Origin: Epichloe hybrida
Lineage: Eukaryota; Ascomycota; Sordariomycetes; Hypocreales; Clavicipitaceae
Assembly (NCBI GenBank): GCA_019022495.1
Contig: JAFEKR010000020.1
Span: 186,001-250,000 of the forward strand
Length of the DNA: 64,000 nucleotides
Direction of reading: 5' to 3'
Part shown: in pieces, positions 33,226 through 48,029 of the stretch
Layout of the letters: each line of letters starts with the position of its first letter
How positions within the stretch are numbered: the first letter of the stretch is position 1
The notes under the pieces: generated by a model
Database searches by the model: none
What the model was told of the DNA's origin: nothing
Seen by the model: the letters and a program-made list of their open reading frames with translations, nothing else
Translations under genes and position numbers: made by a program

Positions 33226-36200
33226 ACATTCCTTTTATAGTTAAAGATAGTAAAGGAATCTAGACCTTCTATAAGAGCAAAGGCTACTAGTAATAGTAAG
33301 GCTCTAACTATTACCCCTAAAAGACCCTAAGAGCATAAGTTACCCTTATGCCTTTAATAGCTTACTTACAACTTCTCTAGTAATTAGAAAGAATCTATTA
33401 AACTAGATCTAGAAACTACTACATAGCTTAAGCTTAATAACTAGATTATAAGATTTATTAACCTTAGTGAATATTAAGGTTAGAGAAATAATAACCTATA
33501 GGAATTATTCTAAGAAGACTTTAAAGGCTAGTCTAAAGATACCTTTAAAAAGGCTATAAAGGAAGTTATTAGAGAATTACGTAATTATCTATAAGATTAT
33601 AGTGTTCTTATTAAGCAAGGCCTAGGATATTTAATCCTAGTATCCCTTAAAGAAGTGCTTTATTAAACTTTAATATCTCTTTAGTTATAGAAGAGATTAC
33701 AAGAGAGACTATAATCTTCTAAACCCCTAGAGCCTTAATATTAATAGCCCTAATAACCTACCCTAGAAATCTACCTTCCCTAACCCTAAAGACTACATAA
33801 ATCTTTACAAGAGCCCCCATAATAATCACTATTAAATTAATAGCTTTATCCTAATAATCATTATTAATAATAACTAGGGGACTATTTTTATAACAAAATA
33901 TGCCTTTATAGTAATTCGCCTCTAAAGATTAGATTATAAAGAAAATCTTAGAGCTTATAAAGATATATAAGAATAGTAACCGCTATAGTAGGAAGCTATA
34001 TAACTTCTTAACGCTAAAGATTACGCTCTTTAAAAATAAGTATAATAGAATTAACCTTCCTTAAACGTATTATTAGAAGGCTTTCCCTATTATATTAATA
34101 GGTAATACTAAATAATACTTCCTTAATTACCTCTTTAGGAATAACTATTTATATAAAGAGATAATTGCTTACATCTATTAACGCTTTAAGACAGAAAGTA
34201 ACTAGTAATTCTATTACTACTAATAGAGTAGTATAACATTAAAGAACATAATTAAGAAAAACCCTAATAAAAGTAAGCTTAATTACCTTAAGATTATATT
34301 ATTAACCCTTAAGAAAATTCACAAAGAACTATACCCTACTAAAATAGTAAATACTAAGCTCTATAAGTAAGCCTTAAATACTATAGCTAGTGTGCCTAAA
34401 TATTAGATAGTAGAATACATATACTCCCTAGGCTTCGAAAGTCTTACCAGAGACCTTCGCAAGGTAATTACTATCATAGAATTAAATAAAAGGCCCTCCT
34501 AATACCTTTAGTACTAATAAGGAGACCCTCTAGAGGCTATATTTACTAATTATTAGTATAGATAGTAATTATCCCCTTATAGTAGAGGAAGTTATTATAG
34601 ATAAAGCCCTAGGCTAAGCACTAAGCACTACTTTATATATAGTAAGAGTAGCTACTAGTCCTCTAATTACTTTACTAAAGAATATTAAAAGAAAAAGAAC
34701 CACTAGTAGGCTAGTAAAATATATTATACACCCCCTTTAGAGAAGAGATTCTAGGTATTCCTTGCCTCCTATAAAGGGTAGGATAATAATAAGCCTAATA
34801 AAGGCTTAGGTTAGAATTAGGAATTACACCTTTTAGCTTATATAGAAGCTAAAGATAATAATAATAATATAGAGGAGCTACTATTAATAGTATACCTAAG
34901 TATTATATAATTCTTCTACTTTAGATTATAAACTAACTATAACACTACTAATATTAATATTCTTATAACCCTAAATAATTAAGCCTTCTAACATATATTC
35001 CTTAGGTAGGAGCTCTATAAGCTATAAGAGTATAATAAAGGCTTAATTTACTATATCTCTAAAGAACACTATTCTAAAGAGGTCTTTAGAGGGATTATAC
35101 CTAACACTAGTACTATAGGAAAGTTAACTATAGGAGAGGTATAAGTAAAGGCTTTATTAAGATTAATACCTTTATTAAAGGTAACCCCCTATAAACCCTA
35201 AATTATTACATTTAGCGCTAGATTAGTAGTTATAAGAGGAATCCTTTATATGCCTACAAAACTTAGAGAGCTTAAATTCTATATCCTTAATATAGCTACC
35301 CCCTTTCTTTTCTTAATTACTAATATAGATAAAATATAAGTTAAGATTAATAACCTTACTAATATACTTATCTAAGGTAATAAGACTATACCTATTATAT
35401 AATAATAGGGCTATCCTTAGTAGTTACTAGAAGCAAGAGAAATAGTTACCTTTTACCTTTTAGAAGGAGATATCTATTAATTATATTATTAACTTAGTTA
35501 CCCTTTTATTTAATAACTTATAAAGATCCTTTACTAAGCTAGTTATAAAGTTAAACACTAGGTAATTAAGGAATTAACTAAAGTCTGCTACTATTACTAA
35601 ATATATAGAAAAGCCCCTAGTTAATTTAAGTTTATAATTAAAGATAACTACGAATTCAACTATAAGATCATTATTAATATCATATAAATCAATAGCTAAC
35701 TAGTACTTCACATTATTAATTTAGTAATATTATTCTAGGCAGCCTAATTCCTTAATCTAAGGAAGCAAAAGGCTTAAGATATCTAGGATACTATCCGCAA
35801 ATATTAGATTAACACTTATCTTAGACCTCTAGAATAGATTATACATAATACTAGTAATAACTTCGCTTCTACTAAGTTTAAGCACTATACTCAACTAATA
35901 TTAATTAAGACTAATAAGATACTAATTAAAGCCTATAATAGCATTAGAAAGGTTAAGAGATATCATAGACCTTTACGCTAAGCTTATAACATTATCATAG
36001 ACTTAATTAGAATAGAACTTACGCTAGAGTAATACCTTTAAATAGCTATTAAAGTAATTAATAACTTTACAGGCCTAAATAGTATTATCCTAACCCTACT
36101 AGTCTTTAGAGGCTACCTATAAATAATAAATAAGTTACTACTAAGCATCTCTATTATTTAATATGCTAAAGTAATTTATAAAGCTACTAATAAAGTCTGC

Positions 36201-38506
36201 TACTATCTAGCTTTATAGTAGGTTTATAATACCCTTAAAGCCTAGAATAGCCCTAATATAGCGCTTATATATTAGCTACCCCTATAGGCTAATATATATA
36301 TATAAAGAGAGAAGGGTAGCTAGCATAGCCCTTATAAGCTACTTACTACTAATAAAGAGACCTATATAGTTAACATACCCTATAGCCTAGTAAAGTTCCG
36401 CTTTATAGTAGTAAAGCCCTACTATAAAGACCTATATATTATAGAGGGACTAGAGAAGTAGGAGATAAAGCCTAATAACATAGAGGAAAAAGTAACTATA
36501 TAACTAACTACTACTACTAAAAGAGATCCCCTAATAGAAGAAGGTAAAGAGCTACAGGCACTAGCTAAGAGAAGATAAGGGAGACTAAGAAAGGCCCTTA
36601 TAGTTTAATTTATAAGCATAGAAAAGTCTAAAGGGAAGGCTTATAAAGCCTAGAAGGCCCTAAAGGGAAGCTATTAAGTTAAAGATTTACTACCTTACCC
36701 TAAAGGAATAAAAGCAAGGAAAAGAAAACCTTATAGCCCTAAGAAGAATATTAGCCTAATTTAGCTCTACATACTTATAAATAAAGATTAGGAGAAGGCC
36801 TTTATTTAAGAAGCTATAGCTAGAGGGATACTAAATATAGTATTCCTTATAGTAAAGGAAGAGGCTAATTAGAACCTTGCTCTTTAACTTTACTAAGAAG
36901 GAAAGATTATAACCCTAGGAAAACCCTTTAAGCAATCCAATCAAGCTAAGATTAATGCTTTATAAGCTTATAATATATTCAAATTCATTAAGTACAACCT
37001 AGCAAAGCATAGAGGTCATAGAATCTTTAATTCTTATATAGTTAGAGAGATCAAAGGCAAAGGGACAGACTTGCTATACAAGAAATCCCACCTCATTATA
37101 TAAGGCCATAATAACAAAGGAAAGGAATTCATCCTAACATAATCGCTAACGATTTAACAAGCAAGCTAATGACTTATTATAGCTATTGCTTTATTATTAA
37201 GAAAAAGAGGTATTTACCTTTAGATTCGCAATATCACATAAGCTTACACTTAATTACACACAGTGCTAACGAGGCTAATTATTATGAGATTACTAAAGCA
37301 AATTATATATCTCTTTCTAGAAGGGACTATAATTAAATTAATTAGACCTCTTTATAGGATTACAAAGGCTAGAACCTACTAGTAGGCAATGTACTTCTAT
37401 TACCACAGGGATAACCTTAATATAACAACCTTAACCTACAATCCCTACTTATTAATTACAGCCCTAAATAATAAGAATCTCTTTAGTATTATTAGAATGT
37501 AAACTAATAATATATTAGGACTAAGTAATAATAACTTCTTCTAAAAAGAAAAGAAAGAGCTTTAAAAAGCTAATTTTATAGCTAAAGAAAAGCAATAATT
37601 AACCGCTAAGAATCCCCTTATCTTTAATAGTTGCATCTTAACCTAGAACACTAATAACTTACTAATATTAACCTAGAAAGGCTAGAGTTAGAAAATTAAG
37701 GAAGTTAATCCTTAATCCCTAATAGTAAAGCAAGACTACGTAAAATAATAAGCCTAAGGAAGCTATATTATAACTATATATTAACTAGAAGCTTCCTATA
37801 ACCTATTAATTATAGCTTAATACTAAGAACCCTCTAGGGAAAATATTACATACCTTAATAAACACCTTAAGTAGTAGATTAAGAATTAATAATATAAACT
37901 ATAATATATTTCTTTAGTTCTTAAGGAGGCAAAGCTCTTTATGTTCGTAAATAGATCGCTTACTAATAATAAGGATCTATGCTTATAGATTAAATACGTA
38001 ATTATAATTAGTAACGAGATAATGCAAGATAATAATACCTTTATTATAAAAGGTAACATTATTACATATAGCTTAATAAAGAGCAAGAGAGTTACTTTTA
38101 GCGCGCTTACCTCTAAGTTATATAGCATAGTTCAAGGCATAGACATCGCCTACGCAATTTCTATAACTCTACATTAGATTACAGATTAATTAAAAATACC
38201 TTGAATTCCTATAATTCTCTATACTAATTCTTTTTTATTATATAAATATCTTATAAAGCTAGGAATCACAAAGGAGAAGAGACTAATAATTAATATCATA
38301 GCTCTTTATTAATTATATAAAAGGCATAAGATCTACGAAGTTAGATAGATTAATAGCAACGATAATCCAGCGAATATGATAATAAAAGTATTACTAAATT
38401 TATCACTTTTCTCTTTAATTAATTTGAATAAATTAATAATTTATATTAAAGGATAGGTAAAGAGACCTATAATATTAAGGGATAGGAGCTTAGGTAAGGA
38501 CTAACA
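33226..38506 (+). pseudogene. Copia-4 copy 2 gag-pol (RIP-killed)
   Basis: One frame through TAG/TAA. Gag (about 33226-34860) includes the zinc knuckle YFIYSKSSY-SSNY at 34629-34670, the CX2CX4CX4H form with Cys and His all now Tyr. Protease has FRGIIPNTST at 35088-35114 (family DTG), then TPFLFLITNIDKI. Integrase (about 35400-36450) has YKIIINII-INS, STKFKHYTQ and IRKVKRYHRPLRQAYNIIIDLI, with tail PYKLLTTNKETYIVNIP and KFRFIVVKPYYKD. RT (about 36880-37560) has YKKSHLII-GHNNKGKE, IRNIT-AYTQ, LIRPLYRITKARTY and MQTNN at 37497-37511 (family MQTDD). RNase H runs to about 38500. The order gag-PR-IN-RT-RH is copia. A minus-strand open frame at 38128-37886 is antisense and has no support. Confidence 0.93.
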
Positions 38507-38651
38507 AATCAATTTAATTAACTAATGCTATGATAGCTAATCAGAGCAGCGGATTCCTATTAAGGGATCCACTAGTATACACTTTCCTTTAATCTAATTT
38601 TTATTATGTTTTTAAGCTCTTTAGCTATAAAGAAAAAAGAGAGACTACTAG

Positions 38652-38911
38652 TGTTAATTCCTTTAGATTTTCATTAGTTTAATTATAGCTAAAGACTAGA
38701 CTAATTATAAGTCTAGCGTAATACACGCAATATAATTGGCTGCATTAATTCGCCACCCCCTCTTTTGCCTTATATATGGATTTCGCTTACTTTTCTAGTA
38801 TCTAGACTTTCCCTCTCTTCTCTCTCTTTCCTAGCTAGCGAACTAACTATCATTGACTTTAATCATATAGGATTACCCTTATACCTGCGCAGGACCTTGG
38901 TGTAACCAACA
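38652..38911 (+). repeat. Copia-4 copy 2 3' LTR
   Basis: 260 bp. Inner left half converted (TAAAGACTAGACTAATTATA); outer right end spared (CTGCGCAGGACCTTGGTG), the reverse of its 5' partner. Confidence 0.95.
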
Positions 38912-41548
38912 TATGCTTTAAATTAATTATTAGAACTAATTCTAACTTACCACTCTATCCCTTCTACTATATCTTAATAGTATTATTCTCTAGTATAATA
39001 ATGCCTTTATTAAATATAAGGGGATTATCCTAGGTTAGGAATTGCTTTAGCTTTATATTAAAGCTTATAGTAACTAGTTAAGTTTTTTCCTCCTTAGAGA
39101 ACTTCTTATCTAATAGGCTAAGGGTATTATTAGTTTATATTTTAATATATATAAAGTTAGGGCTTTCCTTTATAGTTATAAGTAGGTAGGGATTATATAT
39201 AGAGGTTTTTATCTAGAGGTTCTCTTTATAATACTTATAATACGTAACCTACTAATGTGTTCTAGCCTCTATAAGCCTATAGAGAGGCTTTATAACCCTA
39301 AAAATCATACTAGGCAGGTAAAGGTACTATATTTAAATTAGTAAGCATGCTAGGATTAGCTGCTCTAGGAATGTATAGGCTTATATATATACCTAATAGA
39401 TATTATATAGCTAGATAAGGAATTTCCTTAATCTTGCTAATAGGGCTATTGTAAGGATAAGGCATTAGCTTGCTTATTAAATTATTAGGGCTTATATAAG
39501 GATAGCCTATTTCCCTTTATCCTTATATCCTTAGATTATAAGGTGTGACTTTTTATAGGGTTCTATTATCTTACCTTTAATCTTATTAATAATTTAGGAA
39601 TTAAATATTCAAATCCTACTATACTTCTCCTTATTAAATATAATAAATTTAAATATACCTTGCTTAATTAGGGTATTAATTTCTACTTTTATTAATAGTT
39701 TAAAAGGTTTGCCTAGGGTCTTTATAATTCCTTCCTTACATAGCCTAATTATAAAAGCTAAGTTACTATATTCTTTTATTAATAGAAAGGTATTAGTCTC
39801 TTAAGGTATTATAGAAGGGTTCTTTTAGGGCCTTTTATACCTATGCTTTAGTAGTATTACTAGTATTATATTCTTATCTTAGGCCTCTTACCCTTCCTTC
39901 TTTTTCTCTTTACTAAGCTTTACTATTTTCTTTATACTAGGATTATTATAGTAAGGCTTAATAAAGGTTAACTTAAATATCTTTAGGCCCCTAGGTATAT
40001 TAAGTATATAGCTCTCTCTAGTTATTACTAGTAGCTTATATAGGCTTACCTATCCCTTACTTTCTTACTAGACTTAGACCTTTAATCTAAGTAGTAAGTT
40101 CAGGGTCTTTAAGGTATTTAGGCTATTATATTTAGTAAGGGCCTTATTAACTTTCTTAATAGTATAAAGCCTCTTAATCTCTTTAGTAGCCTTCTATACT
40201 ATAATTATATACTATATAATATTAGGTAATAGTAGGGACTTATTAATTATATATAGGTAAGCTCTAAAGATAAGGAGAGTTAGAATAAGGCTATTAGGGC
40301 CTATAGTATTATTTAGGGCCTTTATTACTATTTATAAGGTAATAGGTTTAGGTATTATAGGATATTTGCGCCTAATTATATTATAGGCCCTTTAGAGTGG
40401 CCTATAATACCTTTTAACCTTCCTAATGCTATAGTATGCCTTAATAGGGACTTTCTTAATTAAAATTAATATTAAAGCTATGAATTATCTAAATTCATTA
40501 CTATAGAAGTTTATTCTAGTATTTATAGTAATAAAATCCAAAGGGCCTAGATAAGTATTAATCTAGCATATCTAGAGGGCTTCCTAGGTTATTTTTATAG
40601 AGATATTATTAAGGAATTTTACTATATTAAACGCTATAGCTATATCTATAGTATAGAGTATAGGGTAGTTACTATTAAGGTAGAAAATATTTACTATTAC
40701 TTTATAGTTAAAGCTATACTTATCCTTAAGGGTAAATTTAAAGTAATTAAGGCTATCTATATATATCTAGTATTAGTAGTAAAGTCTTATTAGTTTCTTA
40801 ATAGCCTTAATATTAATATTATACCCTAATTTATAAAGAACCTTATGTAGTTATTAGATTAATAAATACCTAAAGTAATAATATAATTACTATAACTTAC
40901 TTTCTATAAGATAGCTTTAAGTAACTACTTTCTCTTTCTATATAAGTAGTATCTAAGTATACCCTTATTTATATATAATAGGGACTTTAATATTTCTTTA
41001 TTATAGTGTATTTTTAGAGATATTAAAATTAATTTATAGGTAGTCTATATTATTAAGGGATAAGAGAAATAGAGTATTTATTAGTATAACCTAAAAGAGA
41101 ATATCTTTAAAAGGGGTAGGTATATTAGCTACTCTAAGCGTAATAATTAGTTCTCCTACACTAAATCTTACTAATGCCTTTTTTGCTATTAATTTATTAA
41201 GCTATAGTTTAGGTATTTAATATTATAAAGCAAGGAATTAAGAATACCTTACTATAGAGAACTTTATAGCTCCTATATTAGGTATAATCCCTTAAAATAT
41301 TATATAAGAATAGTAATCTTCTAGTATAAATATTATTAAAGCTTTACTTAAGAGTTCTTACTAAAAGGGGTTTTCTTTACTTAAACTATAATAAGCTACT
41401 TAACTTATTAGGAATTAAACTATTCTTTTACTATTAAGTTATATTTTATAATTAAAGAAGCTTATAGGTACTAGCCTATCTATACTATTAGGGCTATTAT
41501 TAAATCTAATACTTTTTATATACTAAGTAATTTTATTATTAATAAGGG
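38912..41548 (-). pseudogene. Copia-3 pol: integrase, RT, RNase H N-part
   Basis: Minus-strand frame read through stops. Integrase is on the right (to about 41500), with NEFRQFIALILI-type core, IRKVKRYYRPL-RAYNII and LYKLLVITRESYILNIPRG, then KIFKLTFIKPYYNNPS. RT has GKPFKLLIK, IPYKKSHLII-GYKDKGK, VIKPLYRLIEARTH and active site TNN at 39134-39126. The RNase H N-terminus is on the left, continuing at 32171. Clearly related to Copia-2 and Copia-4 pol but diverged. Interrupted at both ends by Copia-4 copies. Confidence 0.88.
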
Positions 41549-41808
41549 TGTTAGTTACACCAAGGTCCTGCGCAGGTATAAGGGTAATCCCATATGATTA
41601 AAGTTAATGATAGTTAGTTAGCTAGTTAGGAAAGAGAAAGAAAAGAAAGAAAGTCTAGATGCTAGAAAAGTAAGCGAAATCTATATGTAAGGCAAAAGAG
41701 GGGGTGGCGAATTAATGCAGCTAATTATATTACGTACATTACGCTAGACCTATAATTAGTCTAGTCTTTAGCTATGATTAAACTAATGAAAATCCGAAGG
41801 AATTAACA
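41549..41808 (-). repeat. Copia-4 copy 3 3' LTR
   Basis: Outer left end spared (ACACCAAGGTCCTGCGCAGG); inner right half converted (TACGCTAGACCTATAATTAG). Confidence 0.95.
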
Positions 41809-41949
41809 CTAGCAGTCTCTCTTTTTCCTTTGTAGCTAAAGAGCTCAAAAACGTAATAAAAATCAGATTAAAGGAAAGTGTATACTAGTAGATCCCTTAA
41901 TAGGAAACCGCTGCTCTAATTAGCTATCGCGGTATTGGTTAATTAAATT

Positions 41950-44900
41950 GATCCGTTAGTCCTTACCTAAGCTCCTATCCCTTAATATTACAGGTCTCTT
42001 TACCTATCCTTTAACACAAATCGTTAATTCGTTCAAATCAATTAAAGAGGAAAGTAATGAATTTAGCAATGCTTTTGTTATTGTATCTGCTGGATTATTA
42101 TTACTATTAATTCACCTGACTTCGTAAATCTCATGCCTTTCGTACAATTAATAAAGAGCTATAATATTAATCATTAGTCTCTTCTCCTTTGTGGTTCCTA
42201 GCTTTATAAGATATTTATATAACAAAAAAGAATTAGTATAGAGAATCATAGGAATTCAAGGTATCTTTAATTAATCCGTGATCTAATGTAAAGTTATAGA
42301 AATCGCGTAGGCAATATCTATGCCTTAAACCATGCTATATAATTCGGAGGCAAGTATGCTATAAGTAACTCTCTTGCTCTTTGTTAAGCTATATGTAATA
42401 ATGTTTCCTTTTATAATAAAGGTATTATTATCTTATATCATCTCGTTGCTAATTATAATCACGTATCCAATCTATAAGCTTAGGTCCTTGTTATTAGTAA
42501 GTAATCTATTTACAAACATAAAGAGCCTTACCTCCTTAAGAACTAAAGGAATATATTATAGTCTGTGTTATTAATTCTTAATCTACTACTTAAGGCGTTT
42601 ATTAAGGCATGTAATATCTTCCCTAGAGGGTTCTTGGTGTTAAGCTATAATTAATAGGTTATAGGAAGCTTCTAGTTAACATATAGTTATAATATAGCTT
42701 CCTTAGGCTTATTATTCCACGTAGTCTTACTTTACTATTAGGGATTAAGGATTAACTTCCTTAATCTTCTAACTCTAGCCTTTCTAGGTTAATATTAGCA
42801 AGTTATTAGTATTCTAGGTTAAGATATAACTATTAAAGATAAGGGGATTCTTAGCGGTTAATTATTACTTTTCTTTAGCTATAAAATTAGCCTTCTAGAG
42901 CTCTTTCTCTTCTTTTTAAAAGAAGTTATTATCGCTTAGTCCTAATGTATTATTAGTTTATATTCTAATAATACTAAAGAGATTCTTATTATTTAGGGCT
43001 ATAATTAATAAGTAGGGATTATAGGTTAAGGTTATTATATTAAGGTTATCCCTATAGTAGCGGAAGTACGTTACCTACTAGTAAGTTCTAGCCTTTATAA
43101 TCCTATAAAGAGGTCTAATTAATTTAATTACAGTCCCTTCTAGAAAGAGATATATAATTTGCTTTAGTAATCTCACAATAATTAGCCTTATTAGCACCAT
43201 GTGTAATTAAGTGTAAGCTTATGTAATATCGCAAATCTAAAGGTAAATACCTCTTTTTCTTAATAATAAAGCAATAGCTACGATGAGTTATTAGCTTGCT
43301 TGTTAAATTATTAGTAATTACGTTAGGATGAATTCCTTTCCTTTGTTATTATAGCCTTGTATAACAAGGCGGGATTTCTTATACAGTAAGTCCGTTCCTT
43401 TACCTTTAATCTCTTTAACTATACAAGAATCAAAGATTCTATAACCTCTGTGCTTCGCTAGGTTATACTTAATGAATTTAAACATATCATAAGCTTATAA
43501 AGCGTTGATTTTAGCTTAATTAGACTGCTTAAAGGGTTTTCCTAGGGTCATAATCTTCCCTTCTTAGTAAAGTTAAAGAGCGAGGTTCTAATTAGCCTCT
43601 TCCTTTACTATAAGGAATACTATGTTTAGCATCCCTCTAGCTATAGCTTCTTAAATAAAAGCCTTCTCCTAATCTTTATTTATAAGTATATAAAGCTAAA
43701 TTAGGCTAACGTTTTTCTTAGGGCTATAAGGTCTTCTTTTCCTTACTTTTATTCCTTTAAGGCAAGGTAGTAAATCTTTAACTTAATAGCTTCCCTTCAG
43801 GGCCTTCTAGGCTTTATAAGCCTTTTCTTTAGACTCTTCTACGCTTATAAATTAAACTATAAGGGCCTTTCTTAGTCTCCCTTATCTTCTCTTAGCTAGT
43901 GCCTATAGCTCTTTACCTTCTTCTATTAGGGAATCTCTTTTAGTAGTAGTAGTTAGTTATATAGTTACTTCTTTCTCTATATTATTAAGCTCTATCTCTT
44001 ACTACTCTAGTCCCTTTATAATATATAGGTCTTTATAGTAAGGCTTTACTACTATAAAGCAGAACTTTACTAGGCTATAGGGTATATTAACTATATAGGT
44101 CTCTCTATTAGTAGTAAGTAGCTTATAAGGGCTATACTAGCTACCCTTCTCTCTCTATATATATATATTAGCCTACAGGGGTAACTAATATATAGGCGCT
44201 ATATTAGGGCTATTCTAGGCTTTAAGGGTATTATAGACTTGCCGTAAAGCTAGATAATAGCGGACTTTATTAGTAGCTTTACGAATTACTTTAGCACGTT
44301 AAATAACAAAGACACTTAGTAATAACTTATCTATTATTCATAAGTAGCCTCTAAAGACTAGTAGGGTTAGGATAATACTGTTTAGGCCTGTAGAGTTATT
44401 AATTACTTTAATAGCTATTTAAAGGTATTACTTCAGCGTGAGTTCTATTCTAATTAAGTCTATAATAATGTCATAAGCTTAGCGTAAAGGTCTATAATAT
44501 CTCTTAACCTTTCTAATACTATTATAGGCTTTAATTAGCATCTTATTAGTCTTAATTAATATTAGTTAAGCATAGTGCTTAAACTTAGCGGAAGCGAAGT
44601 TATTACTAGCGTCGTGTATAATCCATTCTAGAGGTCTAAGATAAGTATTAATCTAATATTCGCGGATAGCGTCCTAGATATCTTAAGCTTTTTGCTTCCT
44701 TAGATTAAGGAATTAGGCTACCTAGAATAATATTACTAAATTAATAATGTGAAGTACTAGTCAGCTATTAATTTACATGATATTAACAATAATCTTATAG
44801 TTAAATTTATGGTTATCTTTAATTATAAACTTAAATTAACTAGGGGCCTTTCTATATATCTAGTAATAGTAGTAGACTTTAGTTAATTCCTTAATTACCT

Positions 44901-47230
44901 AGCGTTTAACTTCGTGACTAGCTTAGTAAAGAATCTTTGTAAGTTATTAAACGGAAGGGTAACTAAGTTAATAATATAATTAATAGATATCTTCTTCTAA
45001 AAGGTAAAAGGCAACTATTTCTCTTGCTTCTAGTAACTACTAAGGATAGCCCTATTGTTATATAATAGGTATAGTCTTATTACCTTAGATAAGTACATTA
45101 GCGAGGTTATTAATCTTAACTTATATTTTATCCATATTAGTAATTAAGAAGAGGAAGGGGGTAGCTATATTAAGGACGTAGAATTTAAGCTCTCTAAGTT
45201 CTATAGGCATATAAAGGATTCCTCTTGTAACTACTAATCTAGTGCTAAATATAATAATTTAGGGTTTATAGGGGGTTACCTTTAATAAAGGTATTAATCT
45301 TAATAAAGCCTTTACTTATACCTCTCCTATAGTTAACTTTCCTATAGCGCTAGTATTAGGTATAATCCCTCTAAAGATCTCTTTAGAATAGCGTTCTTTA
45401 GAGATATAGTAAATTAAGCCTTTATTACACTCTTATAGCTTATAAAGCTCCTACCTAAGGAATATATATTAGAAGGCTTAATTATTTAAGGTTATAAGAA
45501 TATTAATATTAGTAGCATTATAGTTAGTTTGTAATCCGGAGTAAAAGAATTATATAATACTTAGGTATACTATTAATAGTAGCTCCTTTATATTATTATT
45601 ATTATCTTTAGCTTCTATATAGGCTAAAAGATATAATTCCTAATTCTAACCTAAGCCTTTATTAGGCTTATTATTATCTTACCCTTTATAGGAGGTAAGG
45701 AATACCTAGAATCTCTTCTCTAAAGGGGGTGTATAATATATTTTACTAGCTTACTAGTAGTTCTTTTCCTTTTAATATTCTTTAGTAAAGTAATTAGAGG
45801 ACTAGCAGCTGCTCTTACTGCATATAAAGTAGCACTTAGTGCTTAGCCTAGGGCTCCATCCGTAATAACTTCCTCCGCTACGGGGGGATAATTACTATTT
45901 ATACTAATAATTAGTAAATATAGCCTCTAGAGGGTCTCCTTATTAGTACTAAAGGTATTAGGAAAGCCTCTTATTTAATTCTATAATAGTAATTACCTTA
46001 TAGAGGTCTCTAGTAAGACTTTTAAAGCCTAGAGAGTGTATGTATTTTACTATCTAATATTTAGGCACACTAGCTATAGCATTTAAGGCCTGCTTATAGA
46101 GCTTAGTATTTACTATTTTAGTAGGGTATAGTCCTCTATAGATTTTCTTAAGGGTTAATAACATAATCTTAAGGTAATTAAGCTTGCTTTTATTAGGGTT
46201 CTTCTTAATTATATTCTTTAATGTTATGCTACTCTATTAGTAGTAATAGAATTACTAGTTACTTTCTATCTTAAAGCGTTAATAAATACGGGTAATTATC
46301 TTTTTATAGGAATAGTTATTCCTAAAGAGGTAATTAAGGAAGTATTATTTAGCATTACCTATTAATATAATAAGGAAAGCCTTTTAATAATATATTTAAG
46401 GAAGGTTAATTCTATTACACTTGTTTTTAAAGAGTGTAATCTTTAGCGTTAAGAAGTTATATAGCTTCCTACTATAGTAGTCACTATTCTTATATATCTT
46501 TGTAAGCTCTAAGATTTTCTTTGTGGTCTAATCTTCGGAGGCAAATTGCTATAAAGGCACATTTTGTTGTAGATAATAGTCCCCTAGTTATTATTAATAA
46601 TAATCATTAGGATAAAGCTGTTGATTTAATAGCGATTGTTATAGGGGCTCTTGTGAAGGTTTACGTAGTCTTTAGGGTTAGGGAAGGTGGATTTCTAGGG
46701 TAAGTTGTTAGGGCTGTTAATGTTAAGGCTCTGGGGGTTTGGAAGATTATAGTCTCTCTTATAATCTCTCCTATAACTAAAGAGGTATTAAAGTTTAATA
46801 AAGCACTTCTTTAAGGAATACTAGGATTAAATATCCTAGGCCTTGCTTAATAAGAACGCTATGATCTTGTAGAGAATTATGTAATTCTCTAATAACTTCC
46901 TTTATAGCCCTTTTAAAGGTGTCTTTAGACTAGCCTTTAAAGTCTTCTTAGAATAATTCCTATAGGTTATTATCTCTCTAACCTTAATGCTTACTAAGGT
47001 TAATAAATCTTATAATTTAGTTATTAAGCTTAAGCTACGTAGTAGTCTCTAGATCTAGTTTAACGGATTCTTTCTAATTACTAGAGAAGTTATAAGTAAG
47101 CTATTAAAGGCATAAAGGTAACTTATGCTCTTAGGGTCTTTTAGGGGTAATAGTTAGAGCCTTGCTATTACTAGTAGCCTTTGCTCTTATAGAAGGTCTA
47201 GATTCCTTTGCTATCTTTAACTATAAAAGG
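41950..47230 (-). pseudogene. Copia-4 copy 3 gag-pol (RIP-killed)
   Basis: Same domain order as copy 2, read right to left: gag from about 47230, protease and integrase in the middle, RT with TNN at 42957-42949, RNase H to about 41950. The + strand open frame at 42374-42574 has the same translation as the one at 24080-24280 in copy 1. That shows only that the RNase H regions of copies 1 and 3 are nearly identical, not that it encodes a protein. Confidence 0.91.
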
Positions 47231-48029
47231 AACGTTACTAATTTGTTATTTTTACTACTAATTAAGCTCCTGTATTTACCTATTACTATTACAAGGTTCT
47301 TCTTTTGTATTTCAGGAGCGTTATTACTCTAATAAAATCAGAAGATCGTGAAAATAGGAAAAATAGAAGAAAAAGCAGTGGAAGTAATAAAAGCAATAAT
47401 AAGAATAAATTACTAGAGATAAAGAAAGTAATAGAAGTTCTAAAAGTAACTAGAAAATAATAGGAAAAGTAATAAGGGAATAATAGGAATTACTACTTCC
47501 TGTTTTCTATAAAAAGGAGGGAAGGAGGTAATCTCTCTCTCTTGCTAACAAGCATAGGGCAAATAGCACTAAGAGTAAAGGGGGTAAAAAACAAGTAGTA
47601 GATGCTTATAGGGAGAGATTAAAGGTCTATTAGAAGGTAATGTGTTAAAGGGAATTTATAGGTGAGTTAGCTAGCTTAGCTAAGGTTATTTAACATTAGG
47701 TTTGAAATAAATGCCTCGCGGCGATGGATTTGGTTAGTTAGTTAGTTTTCTCGTAATGGACAATAAAATTAACAATTAATAATAATATCCTAGATAGATA
47801 TAATAAAGTTATATCCCTTAGCCTAAGGGTTAATAGATTAATTCCTTAGAAGCCTAACAAGCCTATAACTAGGATTCTAGTCTCTTCCTTTAGCACACTT
47901 ATGTAGTTATGCCTCTTTACCGTAATAACTGTTATAGTATAATAAGGGGTAGTGGTAGTAGTGTTTATAGAAATGTCTTTTCTTGTAATACCTAGCTTAT
48001 TTATAGTTATGAAGTTAATTACTAATTAG

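Larger units (their letters stand above)
32172..38911 (+). mobile_element. Copia-4 copy 2, full length
   Basis: 6740-bp copia with two 260-bp LTRs (TGTTGATTCCTTCGG...CAACA) and perfect TSDs TATGC at 32167-32171 and 38912-38916. This is the best copy for defining the family: uninterrupted and on the + strand. Confidence 0.96.
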